Notes: a model not told the origin generated them from the sequence alone. A DNA stretch of 64,000 nt from Balaenoptera acutorostrata (GCF_949987535.1 NC_080073.1:22626116-22690115); one strand, 5' to 3'; positions 23,526 through 35,019 are shown, counted from the first letter of the stretch. Made by a program: numbers and translations.

Positions 23526-24434
23526 AAAAATGGTACAGATGAGCCAGTTTGCAGGGCAGAAGTTGAGACACAGATGTAGAGAATGGACATATGGACACCA
23601 AGGGGGGAAAACTGTGGTGAGGTGGGGATGGTGGTGTGCTGAATTGGGCGATTGGGATTGACATGTATACACTGATGTGTATAAAACTGATGCCTAATAA
23701 GAACCTGCAGTATAAAAAAACAAACAAAACAACTAATACTAAACTTTCATTGGGTTATTTGTATGGAAATATGTTAATATAAATGTTTCAGACATTACAT
23801 GAAATTTCTAAAAATCTTATATTTGTATTTGTATGGAAATATGTATGGAAATATGTTAATATAAATGTTTCAGACATTACATGAAATTTCTAAAAATCTT
23901 ATATTTGTATTTGTATGGAAATATGTTAATATAAATGTTTCAGACATTACAGGAAACTTCTGAAAATCTTATATGTTCTGGTATAATGTTATAAGTAATA
24001 ATCCTAGTTATTACTTTAAAATGTATATCTCATAAATAACTAATTTTCTTGTCAACTGCATTATTATGAACTTTCATCAACTCTTTAACCATGGTCATTT
24101 TTAAGTCTTTTGTCATTTACAGACAGTTCTGGGTGTACTCTGATGATTTTGCAAATATGTTCCTATAAAAGGGTTTCATCTTCAAGAAATTCATGGAAAA
24201 GACTGACAAGTACAGGTTTCTGGTAACTGACTGTACTGCTGAACTGAATGAATAAGCATTTTCAGAACTCTAATGAAAAACTGATGAACTCTTAAAAGTG
24301 CTAACAAAAGATCAAGATGAAAAAAAAAATTAATTACATGGGACTGAGTGAACTGATGAGGATGAGTATAATTTTTGTGACTTTCTGTCTGAATTAAAAA
24401 AAAAAAAATCCCAAAAAAAAAAAAAAAAAAAAAA
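23526..24434 (+). other. L1 3' UTR with internal A-rich tract
   Basis: About 0.9 kb from the ORF2 stop to the terminal poly-A. The first part ends at 'cagtataaaaaaacaaacaa' near 23709-23728, which could be an earlier L1 tail. A further 0.7 kb follows, including a 70-bp tandem repeat, before the final A-tracts (24396-24408 and 24414-24434). The duplication at 24430-24446 shows the whole stretch was inserted with the L1. Either this lineage has a long 3' UTR, which I think more likely, or the distal part is a 3' transduction. Confidence 0.7.
23756..23975 (+). repeat. Tandem repeat, about 70 bp x 3
   Basis: Three head-to-tail copies of a unit containing 'gttaatataaatgtttcaga', with 'cagacattac' starting at 23789, 23871 and 23941. 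The first spacing is 82 bp and the second 70 bp. The extra 12 bp comes from a nested duplication of 'gtatggaaatat' at about 23831-23854. The third copy is more diverged ('aggaaacttctgaaaatc'). Confidence 0.93.
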
Positions 24435-24446
24435 GCCAAGCTAGGG
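24430..24446. repeat. 3' target-site duplication of the young L1
   Basis: 'aaaaagccaagctaggg', the exact partner of 17436-17452. Its first bases merge with the poly-A tail, so the last base of the element is ambiguous by a few positions. Confidence 0.95.
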
Positions 24447-24994
24447 TCCTGGTGGAATAGAGAACATATCAAAGTCCACTATATCAGCAGCCTTATCTGT
24501 AAATGTTGGATGGGTGACTCAGAGGCATAATCTTCATGTAGAAATAAAGAGGATTTGCGATCAGCCAAGATGCCTCCAACCTGGACACCAGTATAAGGGT
24601 GGATGTGTAAGCAGTAATGAATAGATAAGACATCTGCTTTGGCGTGCAGATTTGTTTATTTCCCCTTTCTAAGACAATGTCATATAGTTACCAGCCCACA
24701 CTTTCAGGCAAACATTCCTCCCTGCATTCCTGCCCTCCCCGATAGATAATATTCTCAGTCTCTCTCTCCTCCAAACTATCACATGGACAGAGACAGAGGG
24801 GCCTCGGGGGTTACATCGTGGAACAGAAAGGGTTCTCACTCACCAAGCAAGGACATGAAAGGATAATAGTGACTTTCTCATTCTCCATCCCAAAAAAGAC
24901 AAGAACTAGAAGCTGAAAGCACCACTTCATAAAGAAACTGTTCTGGGTTTCCTGCAATAGGCCAGGCTGGAGTAGCCCATTTAAGGTCATCTTT

Positions 24995-25230
24995 AAGAGC
25001 CTGGGGTCTGGAATCAGACTGTTTGGGCTCAAATCCCTCTCCCCCCACATACTGGGCATGTGATGTTGCCGGGCAAAACAATAAAGAATTGTATTGCAGG
25101 TTCCTGTTAAGTAAAATGGGGTTAATAATATTAGTACTTTATAGGTTTGTGGTGAGGATTCAATGAATTTATACAAGTAAGGAGATTAGAGTAGTGCCTG
25201 GAACATGATGTGTTGCATGTTAGCTCTTAT
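24995..25230 (+). repeat. MIR SINE remnant
   Basis: Sense MIR order: 'gagcctggggtctggaatca', 'gactgtttgggctcaaatcc', 'taaaatggggttaataatat' and 'gaggattcaatgaatttata', ending 'agtagtgcctggaacatgat'. Short frames on the opposite strand are chance frames. Confidence 0.7.
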
Positions 25231-25249
25231 AGTTTTAAGTTGATTATTA

Positions 25250-27940
25250 TTATCATAATTAATATCATCATTTATCAAGTGAAGGAAATATTCTAGGGCC
25301 TAAGTCCCCTTTCATGCTAAAATCACATGCCTTTATTTTTTCTGTAAGTCCAAGGTCCTATTTATTTGGCTCAATCTATAAATTAGGTAACACCTGCACT
25401 AAAGGTAGGTATAGGTTTGCAAGGAGGCAGTGCTATACCTACAAAAGACACGCTGTATCTAGTTAGTAGATCAAAGGTGAGAGGCCACTTCGCATTTTTG
25501 CTTCTGACTATGTTGCTTTACTCTTCTTTAGTCTGCTCACGTTCCCATTTGTTTTACAGTGATACTGTCACATGCCCATTCTGCTCTTAAAATAACTGAT
25601 TTGAAAAGTACACCAAACTCCAAACTGAAAGTTTCCATCAGAAATCCAAACATACTGCCTTTTTGTTCACCTACTCTAACCCAAGGGAGAATATAAAGTA
25701 TATTTCCAGCTTTTATACACTGATAAATGTGTCCTCTACTAAAGATTTTTTGACAGGGAAACATATTTCAGTTACATTGAAGAATAAATACTGGCCACTT
25801 TCAAAAAATTCTTTAGATGTGAATTTTTCTATTCTATCTATTGCCTTAGTAAGGAAGTGCCCAGCATACATTAATTTAACAAGTCATAAACTGATGTTTG
25901 TCATATCATGTTGGCTTATATGTATACAAAAGTATATGCTATCAGACGGACATTAAAATTGAATGGAGAATATTCTTGTCTAAAAGAGAAATGTCTAACA
26001 TATAATGCAATGTTAATATCAACATCAGAAGCTAAATACTTGCATTATGAATGCCTTCAAAAACATACACGCCCAAAACACCCCACACATCTAAAAAACA
26101 GACCCCTAGTAATCCAGGGTTCCTAAAAGAAAGATAAAAAGATGAATGACTTTGAGATAGATTGTTCCAGATATTTCAGGTGTTGAAAGCAAAAGTACAG
26201 TCCCCAACTGTGAGGACAGAGAGAAGGTGAAGATTGGAACAGCTGAGCAAGTTGGCAGACAAGGAAGTGAGTATGAAAGCTCAGACGCAAAAAAATGTAT
26301 GAGTTCCCACATTCATACAGTCAAATAGCAACTGAGTCAATGGAAAAATGTGGAAAATTACAAGAGATGCTATCTATTCCTGTTGAAAATTGAAGGCAAT
26401 TTAGCCACTTTTTCATGATTGTAAAAGTGTTTCACAACTAGACATTGCCTTCCTAAATGACCGTTAAGTGTACATATTTTTCATCGACTCTATATATCAA
26501 TGTTCTTTCCTCGGACTTAATTTTGGAAGAAATAAAAGGATATTACACACAGGAAAGCAAAGGAATGGAATGAAGAATTGGGAGGCGGGGAGAGAAGGCA
26601 TAAGGGTGAGGAGGTGAAGAAGGAAAAGCAACAGAGCAAATGATGAATTTACAAGTGTTAAGAAGTGTTAGACATATGTGTCCTAAGAAAGATCCTTTTG
26701 TTTTACTGGGCAGGATGGTATGAGGGTTAGTCTCCAGAGGAAGAGATTTCTGTACTTGAGAAATGGCTTGGGGTTCCCCTGATGGAAACAGAGGAGCCTG
26801 GAGGGGAGAAGCAGAGGCAAGAGAGGGGAGGGAGTGTGGAGAGGGAAGCGGAGCCAGGTGATGGGGAACAGGAGTGGTTTGGGGTTTGGAAAAACATGGA
26901 CAAGGACACAGGCAGCTGCTGGGAGGACTGGGCTGAAAAGAAGGATTGGAATAGTCTCACTCCACGTTAAATGGTGTTAATTCTCTTTGTATTACCTCTG
27001 CAAGATGCTGTCTGTCAGCAAAGGTATGCATTACCTTCTAAAACTTTTGTTATCCGATTGGCATTTCTTTTAGATGCGTTAGTGGGATGAGATGGGCTTT
27101 TGGGTGGGAGCTAGATGTCCACAATTTATATGGGGTGAGGGGCAGAAGGTGGGAGGTGTTAGGAACAAGAGATCAAAACAACAGCAGACTGAACTTGCCC
27201 TTGTTTCATAATTTTAGCACGAGTATCTTCTTGCATATTTCCTCTCTCTCTTTTTTTTTTGTGTGTGTGTGCACTTGCTCATCCCGCGAGATTTGTCTAC
27301 CTTCTAGAACTCTGTAAAAATATGAAAGTATTCTGAGAGCTTCAACTGGTGAATCTCAAGATAAGCCCTTGGTTCGTTCTGCCAAGAGGAGGCCGCCCAA
27401 ACCCAAAAACTGTCTGAAAAGATGCGACGGTACCTGCCTGAGGCTTAAGATTAAAAACACAATGAAATCTCAGAGAAAACAAAAATACCAAGACTCAATT
27501 TTTTGTGCGTCCAATAAGTAAATAAAACCTGCAGCTTAGAGAAGGAAAATCTATAAGAAGATTCAAATAGGTATAATTTAGAGATTAAGTAGGAAAACCG
27601 TGTCTCCTCAATTCTGGCTCGGTTTATCACAGTGGAATATGACTCAAGCAGTATTTAGATTAGAACTGAAAATAGAGGCCACAGGAAATATAACAGAAGA
27701 CACAAGTCACTGAAATGAACCCTCTGACAAAATAGTACAGCTCTGCATTGTTTGGAATGGATGTTTACACAAAGAAGCCTGAAGTGTTTTTTAAATAAAA
27801 CTTTTAAATTGCTGTTTTCATTTATTCACGACTCTTTTTAACTATCGGCCACTCTGTGATGCTAGGTTTTGAGATTTATGACAAGCCCCCCAAACAGGGA
27901 CAACTAGACAAATGGAAATGATTATCTCATCTATCTGCCC
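25250..27940. other. Unassigned intergenic DNA
   Basis: Mostly unique-looking AT-rich sequence. 26580-26900 is purine-rich ('gagaggggagggagtgtgga'), and a short T-run followed by (GT)n lies at 27250-27271. I see no gene signal or nameable repeat. Confidence 0.5.
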
Positions 27941-27944
27941 AGTC

Positions 27945-28190
27945 CTCTCATCTGCCATCTACTCCATGAATGAGGTCTTCCCTCTAACCTTGGTCTAACT
28001 CTAGGTTAGAATTATTATTCTTTTCTCCTCCTCACACCTCTATTCAGCCCTTCCTCCTCCTTGCCTTATATAACTGTCCATTCCTTAGGCATCCTTCACT
28101 ACAATGTAAGAGCTTTGGTGATAAGGTCTAATTTTATTCATCTTCTCTTTCAGTACCTAATGGTGTTAGCACAGGACCACGTAAATGTTG
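27945..28190 (+). repeat. Probable L2 3' region remnant
   Basis: 'atgaatgaggtcttccctct', later 'cactacaatgtaagagcttt' and 'cctaatggtgttagcacagg' resemble the end of L2 ('..gaggccttccctgacc..gaatgtaagctcc..'). It is diverged. 28200-29360 after it is unassigned AT-rich DNA. Confidence 0.4.
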
Positions 28191-29364
28191 GAAAGAGGAA
28201 ACTGGAATCCAGGTAGAACATAAAATAAGTCACCAGACATCCCACTAGAAAATTATTTTAACATCAGTCTCTCCATATGGATAATTCCAGACCCAGATAC
28301 CTACTGAATATTTATCCTTTTCCAATAATGATTGTATTAAACTATTTCCAACTGACTGCAGGTTTCTGCTCCTAAATAAGCTTTCCCCACCCCCCTAAAA
28401 TTTGCTGGGAATTGATTCTAAATAGGAAATTGTGAGTTAAGAAACAATTTCAAAGTTTGGAATTGATGCATGCCAGCCAAATAGTTGCAACAGGTTCTAG
28501 TAGCCTGACCATCTCAAAAGCCACAATAGTTTTTGTTGGTGCAATTCTTTCTGGTATTGAATCTAAGTTCTTGTAATATGGTATATAAGCTGACTTGTGG
28601 TCTTTTCAAAACCACTAAAAAGAGGACATCCTTTCTCTTCCTAAGACGGGTATATTTCAGCCTAGGATTGCTATTACAAACAATCAGCATCTTATCTGGG
28701 AAAACTCTCAGACAAAATATACTATATAAAAGATAGATAACTTAAAACTCCATTAAGATGTGTGCTGGTCAAAGAAAGGCATAAATTTGTTTTATCTTTA
28801 TAAGTTGTTTTACTGATGTGACATTACTTTTTGCCATTATTACTAATGCTATCCATTTTACTTCCAGTTACATTCATTCTCTTGACATTTTAAGTATATT
28901 CTCTTATTTCTTCATCTTACAAAACATCAAGTTAATGTCCTGAAAAGAAGTTAATTAGAGGAACTTAAAGGGCATTCAGATCACACTTGATGGAAAGTGC
29001 AAAACAAAGTTCTGCCAAGGTTCTCAGCATAGTAACACTTTAGACTCAATTGGCCTCTTAAGCAAACATTTTCAGATGTATTTTCCATTCGTTTCCTTCC
29101 CTATCATCCCAAACCAATTCATCTCAACTGGCACACAGGCAAGGTAAGAAAACCAATGTGAATTCAGACAGAAAACCCCATGAGGGAGAGATTTTGTCCA
29201 TCTTGTTTAATGCCGTACTTCCAAGTCCTGACACACTGAAGGCACTCAAATATACTTGCACAGTAAATGACAAAACTTAATGCTTCTTAAAGTTGTCAGC
29301 ACTATAGAACAGAGTACACCAGCTATTACGCATTACAATTAATATTTAATAACTGAAGTAAGCT

Positions 29365-29480
29365 CTAGCACTGTGTTGTGCAATACACCAGCCATATGTG
29401 ACTACTGAGCACGTGAAATGTAGCTAGTAAGACCAAGGAAAAGAATTTCAAATTTTATTTAATTTACTTAATTTAAATTT
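29365..29480 (+). repeat. DNA-transposon-like MER remnant
   Basis: 'tgtgactactgagcacgtga' followed by 'aatgtagctagtaagaccaa' and an AT-rich stretch matches the fuller copy at 59140-59355 ('tgtggctatcaagcacttga', 'aatgtggctagtgcaaccaa'). Both copies belong to one old family; I do not recall its name with certainty. Confidence 0.5.
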
Positions 29481-29727
29481 TAAAACTGGTGTGTGATTTC
29501 TTACTAGAAAACTTTCAATACCTGTGAAACAACTCAAGTATGTGGACCAATTTTTTCAACTTTAAATTTTATAAAATCTAAACAGACATCAAGTCTTTCC
29601 AATGAAAACGTAGGGTCTGAATTGAGATGTGCTGTAAGTATAAAACACACACCAGATTTCAAAGACTTAGTACAGAAAAAAGAATGTAAACTATCTCATT
29701 AACAAGTCTTTATGTTGATTACAAATG

Positions 29728-30195
29728 GGCATGATAATTGTAGCGGGCTGAATGGTATTCTCCCAAAAGATATGGCCACGTCCTAACCTCCAGAATCATG
29801 TGTAAATGAGGGAACGCTACCTTACACGGCAAAACACATGTGATTAAGAATCTTGAGAGGTGGCACTTACGCTGGATTATCCAGGTGAGCTCTAATTCCG
29901 AAGACAAGTGTCCTTTTAAGAGTGAGGCCAAGAGATGTTTGACAGGAGAGGAGGAGGCAAGGTAGAGATTGGAGAGAGGTGGCCACAAGTCAGGGAACAC
30001 CCACAGCCATGAGAAGCCTGGAGACGCAAAGAAGGGATTCTTCTCTAAGGCCTTCAGAGGGAGTGTGACCCTGCCAACACCTTGAGCTTGAATGTCTGGC
30101 CTCCAAAACTGTGGAAGAATAAAGTTCTATTGCTTTAAGCAACCCAGTCTCTGGTAACTTGTTACACAGCCATATTTTGGATATGTAGTGTTAAA
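29728..30195 (+). repeat. MLT1-type MaLR solo LTR
   Basis: Shows the MLT1 LTR layout: start 'gtagcgggctgaatggtatt', middle 'gaagacaagtgtccttttaa', then 'gtgaccctgccaacaccttg', 'tggcctccaaaactgtggaa', polyadenylation-type 'gaataaagttct' and the end 'aagcaacccagtctctggta'. No internal gag/pol-like region or second LTR is seen, so it is a solo LTR of an old non-coding ERVL-MaLR element. Confidence 0.75.
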
Positions 30196-30609
30196 AACAT
30201 TATTAAAATTAATTTTCTGGGTTTTTTTTAAGTTTTAGTAATGTGGCTACTAGAACATTTAGAATTACCTATGTGGCTCTCATTGTATTTCTATTGTACT
30301 ATACTACTAGAGAATAAGGTCTCAGAGATTAGCTATCTTTCCAAATAATATTTTTCATGGAATTTCCATCTCTTAGGTCACATATGTAAGAAGAAGCTTA
30401 AAACTCTTAAATTCACAAAATGATGAAACGTTAACATGCTACCACCACTCCTAGAACGTAGGAGTGTTCAATTCATGTTTAGGAATTAATTTTTTAATAT
30501 TTAATTTGTAGATTTTTCGATTCATTCAAAATCATTAAGCTGGACAGTCTAGTTAATGTATGAGATGAGAGAATTGGAATTTTGAAAGTTTCCAATAAGA
30601 TGAAATGAA

Positions 30610-31050
30610 GGTTGAAATCTAACAAGATAGAAAGTAACAGGGACAAATTTAAAGTCCACACTTGGGTCCAAACAGCCAACTGTGAAAACAGAGACTTGAG
30701 GAGATATGACTTCACTGTGGCGTGTGAAAGAGACCTGGGGGTTTTCACTGATGATAAACTCAATCTGAGTTGGCAGGTTGGTAGAACTGCCAAAACAGCT
30801 ACTGTGACCTTGGGCTGTTTAAATAAAAATTGGGGTTCCACAAGCAAATAGTCCTGGCTTAGCTCACAGCCGCACTAATTCACATGACAATCAATTAGCC
30901 TGGAAAAGGATGACCTAGGAGAGATATATGGTCTTTACATCTAAATGGTTCTTTTACAGAAGACATACTGAGCTTGTTCTGAAGCCTACCACAAAACTAA
31001 AAACCATCCGGATGTTCTTCCCCAGGATTCTGCTAAGCATCATGGTGGGG
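30610..31050 (+). repeat. CR1/L3-like LINE remnant
   Basis: The open frame 30612-30851 contains E-R-D-L-G-V and D-D-K-L-N-L-S, followed by T-L-G-C-L-N-K. That resembles the CR1/L3 reverse-transcriptase C-terminal region (…K-D-L-G-V…K-L-N-M-S…I-L-G-C-I…). DNA before it, 'acaaatttaaagtccacact' then 'tgggtccaaacagccaac', and after it, 'ggtctttacatctaaatggt', fit the same element in order. It is too decayed to code. The call rests on motif order recalled from the family, not on an alignment. Confidence 0.55.
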
Positions 31051-31224
31051 TAGAAATCTAATCATTTCAGCTATCCAGTATTGAAAAAGGCTACCATAAA
31101 AGGTAAAACATCCCAGGTCTTAGAGGAGACTCAAAAAAGTCTGAGAATATTGTTCATTTTCCATAAGAGTGACATCCCAAGATAACTGTGTACCCCTTTC
31201 CAGAAACAAGGTCACACAAGCAAG

Positions 31225-31385
31225 AGTTAGGGCAGTAGTCAGGAGTATAAACTGTTATCTGGGTTTGAATCCTAGCTCTGTCATTTGCTAGCTGTGTGAC
31301 GTTGGGCAAATTCCTAACCTCTCTGAGCTTCTATTTCTTCATCTGGAAAATTGGGATAATAAATGTTCCTACTTCCTCAAGTTAT
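31225..31385 (+). repeat. MIR SINE remnant
   Basis: 'gggtttgaatcctagctctg', 'tcatttgctagctgtgtgac', 'ttgggcaaattcctaacctc' and 'ttcttcatctggaaaattgg' follow the MIR core in order. Confidence 0.75.
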
Positions 31386-31604
31386 TGTTGCAGGGTCTGG
31401 CCATGGACTGTGGGCTTCAGGCCAACCCCTGTGCTCACTCCTGTGGCCAACACAGTCATGCCAGTTCAGGGGACCAGGACCACTGAAGCTAGCACAGAAT
31501 TTCCTTTTCAGCACAGGGCTGAGGGCTGTAGTCGGGAGTATGTGAATACATATTATGTAACATTTGATGGGGAGTAGAAGGAATGATCTCCATCTCACGA
31601 GGTC

Positions 31605-32345
31605 CTAAAATTTCTTTTATTTATTTATTCATTTAGTTAACATATGTGTCTTAAGGACCTTCTTTGTGCCCTGTGATACATCAGGGACTAAAATTGATTT
31701 TAAAAAAAAAATCTCTGCCCTTGTGGAACTTAGATTCTAATGGGGAGAGACAAATAATAATGTTAACAAATAAGGGAATGACGTATTATGTTAAAAGACA
31801 ACAAATGCTACCTCAAAAGGAGAGCAGGGTACAGGACCTGAAGTGCTGGGAGGAGGGTGAAATTAACAATTAATATAAAGTGGTTATGTGAGACCTCACA
31901 GGGGAGGCAATACTCGAGTAGAGACTTGAAGGGGGCGAGAATGTATTCCATGTAGATATCTGGGGAAGAGCTTTCCAGGCAGAGCAATAACCAACAAACA
32001 CAGAAGTGTATCTGTCTTTGAAGGGACAACAAGGAGGCCAGTGGGGATGTAGGAGATGAGCAAGGAAGACAGTAGGAAGAGCTGTCCCAGAGGTAATAGG
32101 GGAAAGGTGAGAAGTGGCTGGAGTTTGGATATATTCTGAAGTTAGGGAAGTAATAATCTTTTTTTTTAAATTTTATTGGAGAGTAGTTGAGTTACAATGT
32201 TACTTTCAGGTGTACAGCATAGTGCTTCAGTTATACATATGCATACATTCCTTCAGGGAAGTAATAGTCTTGCTGATGGACTGAACATGAAATTTGAGAG
32301 AAAGAAGGGAGTGGAGGGCAATTCCTAGGTTTTTGATGAGAAGGA
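31605..32345 (-). repeat. L2 LINE remnant, antisense, split by an L1 piece
   Basis: Inverted L2 3' region: 'tgcccttgtggaacttagat', 'tctaatggggagagacaaat', 'gagtagagacttgaaggggg', 'gaagagctttccaggcagag' and 'acaaggaggccagtggggat'. It continues on the far side of an inserted L1 fragment at 32160-32254. The short frames on either strand are not genes. Confidence 0.6.
32160..32254 (-). mobile_element. Tiny L1 3' end, antisense, nested in L2
   Basis: A 95-bp insertion starting with a T-tract and 'aaattttattggagagtagt', then 'caggtgtacagcatagtgct', the inverted end of an L1 3' UTR. The 16-bp target duplication has one mismatch: 'agggaagtaataatct' (32144-32159) and 'agggaagtaatagtct' (32255-32270). 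Confidence 0.8.
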
Positions 32346-32349
32346 TGGG

Positions 32350-34000
32350 AAGGATGGAATTGCCATTAACTGAGATGAAAAAAACTATGGATGGAAGAGG
32401 CTTGGGGATGGGGGCAGATCAGTTTTATGATTAAAAGAATTTTACCTAGGTCAAAAAAGGAGTCCCAATTTCAGCATGCCCCAAAACAATACTTCAGAGG
32501 ACTCAACCAGTGAATCCACAACCGCTTGGCAGGTGACGTATTTGAGGCAAATGAAGTGTCTCATGAAACCTTGGTCTAGACAACTGCTAAAGTAATTTCT
32601 AACTCTTAAGTTACCTAAGTATGATTTTTAAGTAATTTAACAATGTATAATGGAGTGTGTGTGTGTGTCTGTGCCCGCATGCACGCACGTACCAAGGAGA
32701 CAGTCTTGAAAGTTCTTTAAAATCCTGACAAAATAATTCCCTCAGCCTTATTCCACCTCTAAGAGGTGGGAGGTTAGATACCAAAGCCAAGTTTAACAGA
32801 ACTAAACCTGATATGTGTGTCATCTTCCTGAACCATCCATGGGAAACAACAGTTGCTAATGACATTTGTGACAAGTGTTGATGGACCCAGCTAGTCTTCC
32901 TATCTTTTTCTTCTCTTCCTTTAGACACACAGTGGTGAATTACAGTTTTTTCTGCCCATCAACACACACTTTTTTAGCTAATAAGAAAAAAAAAAAACCC
33001 TGTTTGTTAAATAACAGCTCCCAGGAAGCCGAACTCTCCCTAAAACAACTTTTCTTCAGCTGGGGTCACTATGGATTATGAGAGTGCTTCATTAAAGGAA
33101 GGAGGAGAGGAATAATATTACCATACTCCTAGGGTTTGAAAATAAGTCATTTAGCGCCTGCAATTGCAATGTTCTCTGCTATCACTGTTTTCCTAGCTTC
33201 ATTAATTTTTTTTCTTCCAAAGTCAGCATCCATCCTTACAAACCTTTCTCTCCTGCTGTCATCAGAGCATTTTAAGCATTAATCCATGACAAATGGGTGC
33301 ATTTGATCCATAACTGATTTCTCCGCCTGCCAACTAGAAACAGATACAGTTCTGAAAATGAAAATAAGAAGAATAAAAAATACCTAGGATAACATAAAAA
33401 TAACATCTACTTACTAAATATGCCATATAAATATTTCATCTACAGCCAAGAGCAGCATCCCAGATGGCAGAGTATTGAATGCTTTGACCTTTCTGTCACA
33501 GGCAGCAATTCTTCTTAAAACAGGGATCAGTTCACAGATTAGACTCACGCAAATGAGAGGGTGGAGGGAGGGAAGGGGAGAGAGTGAGCAAGCAAGAGCC
33601 TTAGGTGTTTGCTATAGGAAAGGATTCAGTGGAGGAAAGTGAAGGATCTCCCATGGCCCCGAAGGTTTGCTTCACATTCACTTACATGAGGAACTGGGTC
33701 TTGTGACACCTATTCATTCAAAAGTCAGCTGTGTGAAAACGGAACAAAACAAAACTGGATGCTTGGTGTCACACTGCATTTGGTTTTGTTTTGCTTTTTG
33801 GATTCACTAACTGGATTACTCTCTTCTTTATAGACTGAATAACTGAAATTTCTGGAGTCTTATCCAAATACTAAAATAAACGAAGATATCTAAGCTTGGC
33901 TATCTAAGAATGAAAGAGTACTGCAACAAAAAAAAATATTATTTCCTAACCACTAAGGCATTTTGTGGTTACCATGAATGCTGCTCACCAAATATCTCCT
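32350..34000. other. Unassigned intergenic DNA
   Basis: AT-rich, with short (gt)n at 32656-32669 and an A-run near 32986-32997. No gene or nameable repeat. Confidence 0.5.
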
Positions 34001-34009
34001 GCTATCTGC

Positions 34010-34355
34010 CTTCTGGGAACCTGGTAGGCTTGCACTCTGCAGCCTCTTGCCATTGGGTTGAACCACAAGACCAGGTCTGGCCAATGAGTTGTGACATGTG
34101 TCACTTCCAAGCTGAAGCATTTATTTGCTAATGTTATGTTCAGACTCTCTGTTTTTTCTTCCATGATGAATAGTAGATGTTCCTCCTAATTCTGGATTGA
34201 AAATAGCATGGAGCACAGACTCCAGCCAACCCCAGGGGACAGTACCACAAGCAAGAAATAACTTCTATAAGTTATAAATAACTTGCCTTAAGCCATTGAA
34301 ATTTGGAGCTGATTGGTTATCATAGCATCACCTAGCCTACTCTGAAACACATTCA
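34010..34355 (+). repeat. Possible MaLR-like LTR remnant
   Basis: 'accaggtctggccaatgagt', 'gtgtcacttccaagctgaag', and near the end 'aatttggagctgattggtta', 'tcacctagcctactctgaaa'. The element at 54480-54775 shares the same landmarks in the same order, so the two are copies of one old repeat. I assign it to LTR-type elements only tentatively. Confidence 0.4.
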
Positions 34356-34429
34356 TTTCCTTCTTAATTCTGTCCATCACAACTAAAACTAATGATACTG
34401 GGAGAGGCAAAGAATTTTAGTATTATAGT

Positions 34430-34660
34430 CATTAAGAGCATGGGATCTGGAACCAGATTACCCTAGTTCAAATCCTAGCTTCACTACCTATTAGCTGTGC
34501 ACTTTGAGCAAGTTATTCAAACTCTCTGAACCTTATTTCCCTCACTGGTAGAAAGAAGAGAACAAAGTAGCTGCCTCACAGTGGTAAGTGTAAGGATTAA
34601 TGAAATAATACAGAATTCTTAGCACAGTGCCAGGCACATAGTACATAGTAAAAATCTACA
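34430..34660 (+). repeat. MIR SINE remnant
   Basis: Nearly complete sense MIR: 'gcatgggatctggaaccaga', 'ttcaaatcctagcttcacta', 'ctctctgaaccttatttccc', 'aaggattaatgaaataatac' and 'acagtgccaggcacatagta'. Confidence 0.8.
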
Positions 34661-34829
34661 TTTAGTGTGTATATACTGATAAATCTTAGACACAATCAAG
34701 GACCAGGAGTGCTAAATTAACTTATTAAAATCAGCTTACACTCTTTGTCTCCTGCTATCTTCAAAGCACTTATATGCACTAATCCATGACAAAGGAGTGC
34801 CTTTTACCTGATCTTCTGACCTTCACATT

Positions 34830-35010
34830 TTTCTAATGCATCTTCCTTTCTGACTCCAGACCTTCATAATGCTGTTATCTTTACCTGGAATTCTTTGCTG
34901 TCCAAAGTCCATCCCTAACTCTTGGTCTGACCCTTTCTACTTTTCCCAGTCTCATTTAAAGCATTTTTTTTCATGGAACACTTGACTCAGATCTTAGACC
35001 TTTCCTCCAC
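34830..35010 (+). repeat. Possible L2 remnant
   Basis: 'tacctggaattctttgctgt' and 'tctactttcccagtctcatt'-like text with 'cttagacctttcctccacca' resembles the L2 3' region. It is diverged. Confidence 0.35.
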
Positions 35011-35019
35011 CAAATAACC

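Larger units (their letters stand above)
17453..24434 (+). mobile_element. Young full-length L1 LINE, near-intact
   Basis: A complete L1 of about 7.0 kb, 6.66 kb without its nested SINE. Order: 5' UTR beginning 'gattaaccaagatggcggag' (17453-18418), ORF1 (18419-19324, one nonsense codon), a 58-bp spacer, ORF2 (19383-23525, open except for a SINE insertion), a 3' UTR (23526 to about 24395) and a terminal A-tract. Perfect 17-bp duplications flank it. The intact ends, the perfect duplication and the near-open ORFs place it in a recently active lineage. Insertion into 'aggcttttttaaaaagccaa' fits cleavage at a T-rich/A-rich junction by the L1 endonuclease. It is probably not autonomous now, because ORF1 is truncated and the ORF2 C-terminus is displaced. 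Confidence 0.95.

Noticed and set aside
23756..23975. Three-copy repeat considered as a CRISPR-like array
   Set aside because: The whole 70-bp unit repeats with no unique spacers, and it lies in a mammalian L1 3' UTR.
30612..30851. 79-codon frame as a possible new gene
   Set aside because: The motif order points to a CR1/L3 reverse-transcriptase relic; no start or splice context supports a gene.
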